A stretch of DNA of 64,000 bases from Polytrichum commune. Its lineage: Eukaryota > Streptophyta > Polytrichopsida > Polytrichales > Polytrichaceae. The position numbers were made by a program, and so were the translations under genes. Shown here piece by piece: positions 35,475-56,055 of the stretch; position 1 is the first letter of the stretch, and every line of letters begins with the position of its first letter. The stretch lies in the NCBI GenBank assembly GCA_950295325.1, contig OX485803.1:22318001-22382000 (forward strand). The letters run 5' to 3'. The notes under the pieces are model-generated. The model had not been told where the DNA came from. It was given only the letters and a program-made list of their open reading frames with translations, and did not search any database.

Positions 35475-36057
35475 CAGGGGCGGAGTTAGGGGGCTTAGCC
35501 CCCTTGACATCAATAGTAGAAAACTATGCCAAAACGACTACAATTTTTTCTTTTTTGTTGTGTGACTGCAATGTTAAAAATTTCAGGTTGTGTAATACAC
35601 CATTGGAAAGGTGTTTCAAACATTTCCAATGGTGTATTACAGACCCCCAAATTCCTAAAATTTTAGTTGGTAAAACCAAAAATATGCAATCGTTTAGCAA
35701 CTATAGAGCAAGTTGGTCAAAAGAACCGCAATGGGAAATCTACAATGGTTTTTTTTCACAATGTTTTCTACGAGTGCATTAAAGGAAAGTTGGGCATATG
35801 CTTACTATTGGCGATGTCTATTGGCGATGATTGGATGGTCGATCAGATGATCATCTATATCACAAAGACCATGGCCAAAGCTTTGGATGTTAACAACATT
35901 ATCATATTTTTATGAGGATATCAGCTCGATGAGTCCAAATCTCTCAATAAATAATTAAATTCGACCACCTATTGAAATTTTAAAATAAAATATACATTGG
36001 ATATTTCCATATTTTGAGGTGAGCCCCCCTTGGGTCAAAATCATGGCTCTGTCCCTA
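35475..36057 (+). mobile_element. Non-autonomous hAT element, TSD TCTACATG
   Basis: The left end reads CAGGGGCGGAGTTAGG and the right end, in reverse, TAGGGACAGAGCCATG, a usual hAT pair. TCTACATG flanks it at 35,467-35,474 and 36,058-36,065. The 583-bp element keeps a small 3' coding trace (DDWMVDQMIIYITKTMAKAL) resembling the C-terminal region of ZMYM1/TTF-type hAT proteins, so it appears to be a deletion derivative of an autonomous element. A stem (CATTGGAAAG-GTGTTTCAAACATTTCCAATG) lies at about 35,600-35,630. Confidence 0.88.
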
Positions 36058-36065
36058 TCTACATG

Positions 36066-37235
36066 CGATTTTGTTTGAACGTAATTGTGGATTTCAAATA
36101 TTGAATATAATATTTGTATCAATGTGGATTGTACATGCATTCATTCATGCTCATTGGTGTAGTAGGGCTATTTCATTGCGTTCGAGAAAGACTCTGCCAT
36201 TATTGATGTCATCTTGGCAGCATCGTACAATACTCTATCCTCACCTCCTATCACCTCTTCGTGGTGGCTCAATGGTGAAGATGATCTCCCTTGAGAATGA
36301 TGAGAAACTTGTTTAGAAAGTTTTCACGAAATCCCGATGAAGTATGTAAGTTCATCATTTGTTCCATGTTTGTTTAATTTTGAAAGTATTCTACATGCTA
36401 TATCCATTAATGAATCTGGCCATTTGAATTTTATTTTCTTTCAAAAAGAAATTGATTTCCCCTCCCACTTCCATAATTATCCATTGCAAGCAAAGGTTGT
36501 CACAAAGGTTGTCACAAAGGTTGTGGATTCAACCTCAACACCATCACATTGTAGTAGGTTGTTAAATTATGATCGTTGTATCATGACATTCGTAATTGTG
36601 GAGGTGAAGCGTGAGGTGAAGGAGTATATTGACCATGTTAGTAACATTGAGGAGGGAATGGCATCTGATAGGGGTAGTTAGGGAGCTTCTATGCATGGTT
36701 CCGCATTCACTATGTGAGTGATTCCTGGAGGGATGGACTCTTCATAGGATGTACAAACTAACATGACTTTAGAAAGAGGTATTTTAGGAGGTATTACTAT
36801 ACATAGTATATATATGGGGGCGGGGTATATTGGTTTTGTCTAGTGTGTACATTTAAAAAGGCTATTAAAATTTTGAAATAAAGGTACATGTACAAAAGGG
36901 GCTCCTAAGGTTTAGAGAAAATTGAGACAATAAATGTGTTGGTTTCATCCAATTTATGTTTTTATTCATTGTTGTCACATGGTAATAGTCTCTAATGACA
37001 CCCTATCCATTCTTGTTAAATTTTGCATTTGGGTTTTGGATTTTTACAACTCGGAGACTCTTGGTGTACTCATCGTTTCCCTTCAGTTTTGCTTTCCGGA
37101 TTGTGGTTAAGTTATTGTGCTCTTCTCTTTGTTTGTTTGATGCAATCGTTGGCTTTGCATCTTTTGGATGGAAAAAATGTTCGATGACTTTCTCATTGGC
37201 ATGTAAATGTGTTCGATGACTTTCATAAAAACAAT
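36066..37235. other. Intergenic DNA
   Basis: An open frame at 36,337-36,681 is not recognised; it contains a short tandem of GGTTGTCACAAA near 36,496. No gene is supported. Confidence 0.35.
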
Positions 37236-37239
37236 TGAT

Positions 37240-37535
37240 TGGTGCCATTTCAACCCCTTTCGTGTCATATTTCAACATGATAATGATTCTAAACATACTG
37301 CAAAATCAATCAAGCAATGATTGTCAAAGCAAAATTTTGATGTACTTACCTGGCCTCCTTAATCACATGACCTAAATCCAATGGAGCATGTGCGGACAAT
37401 TGTGAAACGAGAAATTCAATGAGTGTCTAACACCAACCAGAAGAATGCTTCAATTGTGGGAGCGTGTGCAAGCTTCTTTCCATTCCATCACTCCTAAGTG
37501 GTGTCAAAAGTTATATCATGTGTAGTTTTGCAATA
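37240..37535 (+). pseudogene. Tc1/mariner-like transposase remnant
   Basis: From 37,270 the frame reads FQHDNDSKHTAKSIKQ, a stop, then LSKQNFDVLTWPP, a stop, SHDLNPMEHVRTIVKREIQ and, one frame on, LQLWERVQASFHSITPKWCQKL. These are the second catalytic Asp region (QHDND-KH), the WPPxSxDLNPxE block carrying the third acidic residue, and the C-terminal LWxxI-type helix of Tc1/mariner DDE transposases. Stops and a frame change make it inactive. Neither end of the element was identified. Confidence 0.7.
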
Positions 37536-37559
37536 GACATGAGACTTTGGAAATGATAT

Positions 37560-38360
37560 ACTAGACTATGACTATTTACTTACATGAGTGAAAGTTTATA
37601 TGTTATTGTTTGTATTTGCATGGCATTGTGTGTGAAAATTGATGTAGTAAGGCATTGACTCAATTTTGAGAGTCAATGTATCTATAATTATTCTAGTCCA
37701 AACTATTTGAGATGAATTGGTCACCAACCTCTAGGATGACAAGTCTTATGACAAAGGTAAAAGGAATCTAGTAAAAAACCTATTAGGTCATTGGGCATAT
37801 CCGCACACACAATTTATTGGACACTCACAATTACCAAAGCAATCAAGTCACCCAATCGATGAGGGAGCTCCTCAAGTTTTATGAGAGAACTCGAGGTTTA
37901 GGATATTTTAGGAGGTTCTTCAAATTCCTGCATCCAAATACACTCTAAACTCCGTAAAATTACACTTGTGACAACCAAAGTGCATGTGTTAACATGGATC
38001 AGTGATAAAAGAGATTTAGTGTGACATAAGACATTATGGAATAATTCAAAGTCAACATTGCAATAATAATAATTACAATGATGACAATGCGATGCATGCA
38101 ATTGTGTGTGGTTTGAATTCTTTGTTGATTTGTTTTAATATCAACACCCATGATATATGGGAGGGAAACGTGACAATAAGAGGTGAGATTTAAAATTGAG
38201 AATAATCGTTTCCTAGGTTTTAGGATATAAGAGGTTGATATATAAGAGAAGGAGTGGCATTAAGGAGGATTACATTACATAGTTTGAATTATAATGACCA
38301 ATTCTCCAAAGGTGTGGATAATATACAAGGCCTTGACTCGGATCCCATGGGGCCTCCAAA
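37560..38360. other. Intergenic DNA
   Basis: No gene. Near 37,690 a 30-nt segment resembles, in reverse, part of the MITE at 815-1047. Confidence 0.35.
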
Positions 38361-38361
38361 C

Positions 38362-38505
38362 CTTAAACCCTAAAGTACACACCTACCGGCTATAGCGATT
38401 TGAGAAACCCTAAATCCTAAAGTACGCACCTACCAACTATAGCGAAACACAAGAAATTTGGGAAACCCTAAAGTACGCACCTACCAGCTAAGTACGCACA
38501 AACTG
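38362..38505. repeat. Short tandem repeat containing telobox-like units
   Basis: Three imperfect units of about 45-60 nt contain AAACCCTAAAGTACGCACCTACC followed by -GCTATAGCGA or a similar string. AAACCCTAA is the plant telobox, also the telomere unit in other phase. This is probably an interstitial minisatellite. Confidence 0.65.
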
Positions 38506-38749
38506 CGCATGTTCAAGTTGCGTACTTAAGCGGGAGGTTACTGTAGATATTTTCAACAACCCGGTGGTAGATTGAAGATTTGTTCTTGGTATAGTTTAAG
38601 TTTTTGTCATCTTGGCCATGTCCGGTGAACTTGTTCAACATTCAAAATAGGCAATATATTTTTAATACATGTGGTGTTGCTTCAAAACTACATACATAAT
38701 CACTATAACTTGAAGATGTAGCAACACAAATGTCACACCAATTCATGCT

Positions 38750-39130
38750 AGAGTAGAGGTGCCCATAACTGATCAAAGAGGATTTGCACCAATTTGGAGA
38801 AATATAAGGTGTGCAAAAAATTTCCATGCACAAAGATAGAAATAAGGAGGACTACAACTTTTATTCTGTAATTTTATTCCTTGAATTGAAATTATTAAGA
38901 ATTTTTGAAACCAAAAGTTGGTTCAAACATATTACCAATGTCTAAAGTTTGTCATAACCGCTCATTTTGACAGCTCATTCCTTCTCATTTTAGCATCAAA
39001 CCCAAGGACATGTGTCATGACACTATTGGTTACACCTTTATCAAGATTCAATCCCAACGTGATTGAAATTATGGCACCTAATAGATTCCCGATGGAGTCC
39101 TAATTGGAAATAGGTGCTTTGATTATAGGT
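38750..39130 (+). repeat. Dispersed repeat family A, fullest forward copy
   Basis: Runs from GAGTAGAGGTGCCCATAAC to GGAAATAGGTGC and matches the copies at 24,890 and (reverse) 12,943. The ends show weak inverted similarity (ATAA-ATCAAAG), so it may be a MITE. Confidence 0.8.
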
Positions 39131-39229
39131 GCAACATCATAATTATCTCTTCCTATTCCTCTTTCATTTTAAACCAATTTATCAAAAAAACCTCATTAAC
39201 AGTCTCACTTTTTTCTCAAAGCGTAGCTT

Positions 39230-40840
39230 GTTTAGACATGTTGAATTCCCGAATCCTTCTTCTAGAAGTTTCTCGAATTTGCATGTTGAGAAATTCAATT
39301 TCTCTGAAGCAAACAAATTGCTCAACTTAGTTAGACTCAATGGTGAATTAGTCCAATGATTGACATTACCACATGATTACTTTCTTCAAACATGTTAAAC
39401 TTCCAAAATCCTTCTTGTTGCTAGTTCATGTTCATGTTTTTTGAGAACTCCAAATCCTCCGAAGCAAACAACTTGGCCAACCTGTAAGCGGATTCCTCCA
39501 ATGAGTCACGTCCACACATATTGAGTTTCTTAAGATACATCAAATGTACAAATCTTCCAATAGATACGTCACACTCTTGCATGCTCCATATCCACTCCAT
39601 ATCCAATTCCTCCAAAGCGATCCATTTGTCCAACCTAGAGGAAACTCCACCAACAAATCACGTCCCCACATGATTAGTTTTTTCAAACATGTCCAATATT
39701 TGAACTCATCATGTAGATGTTTCAAGCTTTTGTGTGTTGAAAAGTCCAATTCTTCCAAAGAAATTAAATTGCCCAACCCATAGGAAAACTTCTTCAATGA
39801 TTCATATTCAGAGATATACATTTTCTCTTAAAACCTCAAATGCCCTAGTCCTTGTGGTAGATGCTTCACACCTTTGCAAGCTGAAAAAATCAATTTCTCA
39901 AAGGCAATCAACTTGCCCAACCCATCAAGGACCTCCTCCAATGATTCACATATGCACATGTTTAGTTTCTTCAAACACCTCAAATGTTTGAATCCTTCCG
40001 GTAGATGCTTTAGAGCATGTTCACTAGTTCTCCATAAAATGCCCTACAACGGAATAGTATGGGGTTTGACAAGAAAACATGCTCCAACAACTAACCACAA
40101 CCATGGAGGTCGCGTATGAGGGCCATGCAATGAGCTCCTGGGCCACAACCTTGAGGCCATATTACGTGGCTTCATTAAATGACATGTGTTGAGTCAAGGC
40201 ATCCAACATGCATCCGTGTCAACATCCAACATTGATTGGCATGCCTACCAACTAGCTATTGCCACATTGGCAACTCCCCCGATAACCCATTATCAATGTT
40301 GTATAATTGCTAGAGCTTTAGCAGTTTTGGCCCACATGCTAAATTTGTCACTGTCAAATCAAGACCCCTAAAAGGTCCATTTGATGTACAACATGTGACC
40401 TTGCTCTTACGATTTTACATGTTGAAAATTTCAATTCCTCCGAGGCAATCGACTTGCCCAACCCGTTAGGGAATCCCTCGAAGGATTTACACATGCATAT
40501 GTTTAATTTTATCAAACACCTCAAATGTTTGAATATGTTCAGTAGATCGTTCACCCTCTTGCATGGTGACAAATTCAATTCCACCAAAACAATCAATTTG
40601 CCCAACCCAAAAGGAGGTCCCTCTAATGTTTCACATCTGCACATGATTAGTTTCTTCAATAATGTCAAGTAACCAAACTTTTCAGCTAGATGTTTCAAGT
40701 TAGATTTGAATGTTGAAAAGTCCATCACCTCCAAGATACCAAATTGCCAAAACCATAAAGAAAATCTTTCAATGGTTTACATCTCCACATGTTGAGGTTC
40801 CTTAGATATGTTAAATGTTTGAATCCTTACACACTCATAC
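39230..40840 (-). pseudogene. LRR fossil, probably from an NLR-type resistance gene
   Basis: The minus strand carries at least eight periods of a double LRR of about 48 residues: LEELDFSTHKSLKHL, CLKKLIMWGRDLLVEFP, LKKLIMCRCETLEGPP, GLGKLIVLVELNLSPC, IKLNICMCKSFEGFPNGLGK. The repeated block CAATTCCTCC-A-GCAATCAACTTGCCCAACCC recurs every 142-158 nt. This Cys-rich LRR style is familiar from plant NLR proteins, but no NB-ARC or TIR domain is present here. Stops and frame changes occur throughout. It is split by a 394-bp MITE. Confidence 0.75.
40013..40406. mobile_element. Tourist-like MITE in the LRR fossil, TSD TTA
   Basis: The left end is GAGCATGTTCACTAGTT and the right end in reverse GAGCAAGGTCACATGTT. 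TTA flanks it at 40,010-40,012 and 40,407-40,409. GAGCA-starting ends with a 3-bp TWA-type duplication are usual for PIF/Harbinger (Tourist) MITEs. Removing the element plus one TTA restores an LRR block of 29 nt equal in length to the neighbouring block at about 39,861, and the repeat spacing becomes 142 nt. Confidence 0.85.
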
Positions 40841-41822
40841 TCTCAACCCTTACCCTCTCAACCCTCACCTCACTTCTTAACTAAAACGCCTACTTCCATG
40901 CCTTCACCTTCCATGCAACCCTAAACCACCCCTCAGAGATTCTCTCAAAATTGAGAGAAACTTAACATAATCAACAACCACCCTTCACCCACTCCTTGCT
41001 CCACTTACTCCCCCAATCCTCGCCTCACCCACTCCCCACACTAATTAATCTCTTTTGTGGTTTCTCTAGATTGAGAGGAATCTTAGCATTTCTTGCGGTC
41101 TAGAGAAACATATATCGCTCCACCCCCTCACTCATTCATTCCTCGCTCGTCATGCAACTTACTCCCCCAACCTAATAATTGTATGTAACGATTGTTTATG
41201 TTTGGTTTCTCACGGCCGAGAAAAGTTTGAGGGGTGGGGGTTTGGATGGATGGACATGTGAAAACACTAGTAACCCAACACAATACATCAAAGGTTTCTC
41301 GTCCTCAAGAAAGACTATGAGGGGTGAGTGAGGGTTGAATGAGGGGTGACGGGTGTGAGCTGATGAGGATTAAGATAAGTTTATTTTGACCAAGAGAATC
41401 TTCATAAAAATAACACTAGGGTGTGTGGAGTGCACATATTGGGATTTTTTATTTAATAGATTGTACGAATAATTTAGGGTTAGGCTATATGGATTTATGC
41501 ACAATACTTGGACCTCCACTAGGCCCTTAGTCAATACCTCGATGAGGACTTGAAATAAGACCTCAATCAACAGAACAATCTATAAAATCAAGAGGACTAG
41601 AGCAATAAAAAAAATTGAGCCCAATGACTCTTGCTTCATATACCCAAGTTTTTGGTGGGGAATTTGAAAATCAATTTCTCTCCATTGATTTTCATTACAT
41701 TAGATCTTATCCAATTTGTCATGCTCGTTACATTTTGTACATGGAAAATTCATTGTCCATGTTCCCAATGATACATTCTCAAGTTCTCAATGTCATGTTA
41801 GTATGTTTCTTGTGCCATGCTC
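40841..41822. other. Low-complexity intergenic DNA
   Basis: Pyrimidine-rich stretches (CCCTCACC, CTCTCAACCC) at about 40,840-41,060, then purine-rich stretches at 41,220-41,360. No gene. Confidence 0.4.
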
Positions 41823-42004
41823 CACCACAAGAAAAAACGGTTCCGTTCCAACAGAGTTCCAACAGAATTCTGTTGATTCTACCTGTTGATTCGGAACTCT
41901 TGATTCGGAACAATTTTAACACATATCTCTTGATTGAGGCATTGGTTAAATGTCCAAGTTATACTAGTAAAAATGATATAAATTAGTAATTCCGCTCATC
42001 ACAT

Positions 42005-42164
42005 CCCGGGCCTACACACATACTACCAAGGACCACCTTGCCTAGCCTAGGCTAAAGGACCTAGCCACCTACCTAACCTAGGCTAGGCCCAAGGGTGAAG
42101 GCCAAGGGTATCTATCCTTGAACCTCTTGGCTACTGCAAGGAGGCTTTAGCCACTAAGCCACCA
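42005..42164 (-). mobile_element. tRNA-derived SINE nested in the CACTA element
   Basis: On the minus strand the element begins TGGTGGCTTAGTGGC, with an A-box-like TGGCTTAGTGG, followed about 30 nt later by GGTTCAAGGAT, which is close to a polymerase III B box. The 160-bp insert is flanked by a 10-bp duplication CTCATCACAT (41,995-42,004 and 42,165-42,174). The tail ends GGCCCGGG without poly-A, and AGCCTAGG-type blocks repeat inside. SINEs move with LINE enzymes and give TSDs of variable length. Confidence 0.75.
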
Positions 42165-42237
42165 CTCATCACATGATGTAGAATGAGTATGTAAGACATT
42201 TGTATAAAGAGGCCGTAAAATTTATAAACTTTTGTAA

Positions 42238-42345
42238 AATTTATAATTACATAGATTACATAATTACATAGATTACATAATTACATAGATTACATAATTA
42301 CATAATTACATAATTACATAATTACATAATTATATAATTACAGAA
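42238..42345. repeat. AATTACATAGATTACAT tandem repeat
   Basis: A 17-nt unit (AATTACATAGATTACAT) repeats about three times and breaks down to an 8-nt unit AATTACAT. AATTAC-rich DNA continues less regularly to about 42,680. It is inside the CACTA element. Confidence 0.85.
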
Positions 42346-42836
42346 ATTAGTAATTACTGTAATTGTTTTTATTACTATAATTACTGTAATTACTTTAATT
42401 ATTATTTGCTGTAATTGTTATTTTCTGAAATTAGTAATTATTATAATTACTTTAATGAGTAAGTACAATAATTAGAGTAATTTCTAATTAGTAATTAAAG
42501 CTACTATAAATAGAACAAAATTACAATCATTCACAATTTACTATAATTGTAAATTTAAGTAATTAAAATAATTAAATATTGCAAATTAATCAAACTATTT
42601 AATTATTGTAAATTATAGGAATCATAGTAATTGATTACTTTAACATAATTAGTGTTATTTAAAAATTAAAATACAATAATTAAAATTCCTCTGCTGAAAT
42701 CAACAGATAAATGTTCCCTCTGTTGATTTGTGTCACACAATGGATCCATTTCAACATTGTTTTTCCCAAATCTGTTGAAATCAACAGAAATCAGTTGATT
42801 TTATGTTGATTCGGACTGCGATTTCTTGTAGTGCTC

Positions 42837-44164
42837 CCAATAACATGTTCCCATCTTCCTAATGGTGTGTTCCCAATGGCACACTCCAACGTTCCCCTCT
42901 TATTGTGCCCTTGGAAGTTCCCAATTTGTGTTTCTATGCTTTTAGTAGTATGAATTTCCCATTGATTTCCCTTGTATTGGGACTCCTGAAAGTCCCAATT
43001 GCAAAATGATTGAAATTTTGTTAGTTGAGCCACCATCTTAAAAAAGTTATGCATCAACAAAGATGAATTCTTCCATATACCTATTCTATAATCATTGAGA
43101 TATAGGAGCTAGGAAATTCATTGACGATTGAAGTTTGCCTATTCGCCATTGCCTCATGACTTCATTCCATATGTCTTCTTTAAACCCTGAAAGTTGAGGC
43201 CAACGATTTTGTCATGGCAATCATCACTGCTTGACCCTACCAATGAACAAGTTTACATTATGATCTCTTAATTTTGGACACTTGGACGGCTAAAAATTTG
43301 TGTGGAGAATTCTACCTTTACAAAGCTTCCCTCCATATGGTCAAATAAACCAAAAAGGGTACAAATCTTCTTTGATAAGCTTCTAAATTAGATTGAATTG
43401 TTTTAGAAAAATTTGAGGAGAGTTCACTTTGTACTCAAGGGTTGAATCCCTAACTTGAACTAATTAATGCTAATTAAGCTAATTAATGCACCTCACAACC
43501 TCCTTCAAAATTTCATGCTCCTCTAGGAAAGAAATACCATAAGCGGTTAACCACCTTCTAGCCGTGCACTAGACCACTATCATAACGGCGAAGTGCCATT
43601 TCAAAAACGGATCATGACTCGGCATGCTAATGTACTCATGAGGTAACTGATTTAGGCGATGTTCTATATGGAAATGCGGATTACTGTGTTCGGTGTAGGG
43701 AGAATCTAGTGAATGTGTAGGGGGTTTGACAACTTTCCACTTTGAAAAATTGTAGCATTTTTTGTATAGGGTTAAAAAAATGAAACAACTTGCATTCTTC
43801 ATGAATCCTTCTCGTCTATCTTGGAAAATTATCTCATGATTGTCAGACCAGATCTTCAATGCGATAAAATCGCCTTATTTTCACGGGTTATGGTATTTCT
43901 ACCTTAGCCAAAAGAGAGAACCAAGCCCTCTCAAAGAACGACTCCTCTATAGCTAGGATTGGACTCCTCTATAGCTAGGATTGTATGCTAGGATGTACGC
44001 CTCGTATGCCATTATGTTGGAGGTCCCCCCATAATACCTGGGGGGAAATAACAGAAAAAATCCTGGGCCAGGGCTTTACGAATCATACTCCCGGACACTA
44101 TGAAAGTGGAGAAGTTCTCCTCATTATGCCATGTGCCACATAAACCCTAACCCGAAAAACCCCA
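42837..44164. other. Intergenic DNA
   Basis: No supported gene. A short direct repeat of CTCCTCTATAGCTAGGATTG lies at about 43,947-43,983. Confidence 0.4.
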
Positions 44165-44375
44165 ACGCCGGGTATCATACAGTGTATCAAGCCCATTGTA
44201 TCACACAGCGTAGCATAACCCGGGTATGAGAGGGCGTCTCAAGCCCCAAGTATCAGACGGAGTATGAGCCGCGGGTATCAGACATTGAACCAAGCCCTGT
44301 ACATAGAACCGGGCATCAGACGGAGTATCAAGCCCCGTGTATCTGGCTCTGTATGATATACCGGGTATTGACAAT
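44165..44375. repeat. GTATCAGAC minisatellite, ~52-bp period
   Basis: CGGGTATCA or a variant starts units at about 44,169, 44,221, 44,272, 44,310 and 44,362. Within units, ATCAGACGGAGTATCAAGCC and related half-units repeat. It is non-coding and lies shortly upstream of the RecQsim 5' region. Confidence 0.75.
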
Positions 44376-45759
44376 AGTAAGGTGCGTCCCCACTAAGGCG
44401 AGAATGAATGAAGTACCACCAACACCCAACTTCATTCATTCACTCATCCACACCAATGTTGGTGTGCTTGTCGTGGTCTTTCATGTGAAAGTACATGCTC
44501 CTTCGGCACACTCTTCAATAGCATTTCTATCTGCAAGAAGGTCCTTGTTGCAACATTCTAAATGTGATGCCCGTTAGGGTTTCTCCCCTGCCTCCTCGCC
44601 ATTGCATCCCTTAAGCCATGGCGTCCGTGAATTATCCATCCTTTCGTGATCGGAGGCGTGCACCGAGAATGCGGGTCAATGATCGCCGCTCAGGCGGGTG
44701 AGAGGATGCCCATACAATGATAATCACCCTACAATGATGATTCCGAGTTGGCTGATGATCATCAGGGTTTCTACATCCAGGTGCGCCAATGGCCCGTAAC
44801 CTTGGATTGAAATTACACAGTTTACAACAAACTCATTCGCCTTCAATGGAAGATCGAGATGACATTCTCCTGTTTTGTACTGAATTATTAATAATTCGGA
44901 TGTATGATCGAGGTCGAAGCTGCGAGGCCTACTTCCTTGCGTTGTTTGTAACTCTGCAGTGTCTGTGATGTGATTTTCTCCGAGTTGTGGAGACTGGAAT
45001 TGATGGAATTGCTAGTGCGATCGAACACAGTACATCTGGTAGATGGAATTGAGTGTCGCACTTTTGAGTTTGGATGTGTTGAGAGCGTCGTCGTTTGTGT
45101 TTCTAATATTCACAACAATTTGGCACACTCAGGTGATCATCGGTAGTTGTTTCGTGTGTGCATCGTACATTAGGTCAAGGTTGGAGGAATGAAGTAGCAA
45201 CACAACTTACGAGATCTGAATTTGTTAAGAGCGTTGCACTTTGTCGTCGGACTTAGTCGGGACGAATGGCTTCTGATGCAAGCACCATCAAAACATATTG
45301 GTTCGAGCATGCTTCTTTTAATATGCAGAAATTGGAGTAGTTCATGACAAGGCTTTGTGAGCTACCCAAGCATCTTGACAGAATTATGATTTATGACTTA
45401 AGAGAGGTCTCGACATGACTGTCGTGGCTGTAGGCAAGTGCACTTGATATATATATACGTTGAAGAGTCCTTCCTGTTGCAATATGTCCTAGGACGAGGT
45501 AAGCCTTTGTATGACATTTAACTGCAGGGCATGTCATCCTGAGCTCCCGTTAAGCCACATTTAAAGTATAAGAAAGTGTATGAGTGAGAGCTATGGAGAT
45601 CAGGGCGTTCTGTGGTTTGTTTCAGTTGGACAGGACCGTGGACTCCACTGGAAGTTTCGAGCAGGCATTCAAAGAACTTCTCTGTTGATCTCATCCACAA
45701 AGAGCCTGTGTAGCTTTACCATGCTCGATTACTTCAGGAGCTTCATAAAAGGACAGAAA
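44376..45759 (+). promoter_or_regulatory. Probable promoter and 5' UTR of RecQsim
   Basis: A telobox-containing GTTAGGGTTTCTCC lies at about 44,573, followed by pyrimidine-rich sequence typical of a plant transcription start. An ATG at about 44,618 opens a 27-codon frame (MASVNYPSFRDRRRAPRM...) that ends in TGA overlapping a possible donor (GCG|GGTGAGAG); it may be a uORF or part of a 5' exon. A possible 5' UTR intron has a donor at about 45,497 (GAG|GTAAGC) and an acceptor near 45,527. The exon layout is inferred, not proven. Confidence 0.45.

Positions 45760-56055
<10,296 letters not shown>

Larger units (their letters stand above)
41823..42833. mobile_element. Non-autonomous CACTA element, TSD CTC
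   Basis: The ends are CACCACAAGAAAAAACGG (left) and, in reverse, CACTACAAGAAATCGCAG (right), the terminal inverted repeats of plant CACTA (En/Spm) elements, with a CTC target duplication at 41,820-41,822 and 42,834-42,836. Both subterminal regions hold repeated CTGTTGATT/AATCAACAG motifs, as expected for transposase binding. The 1,011-bp element has no transposase; its interior holds a nested SINE and an AT-rich repeat. Confidence 0.9.

Noticed and set aside
42005-42164. tRNA gene
   Set aside because: Box A- and B-like motifs are present, but the insert is 160 bp, lacks a cloverleaf I could draw, and is flanked by a target duplication, so a SINE is more likely.
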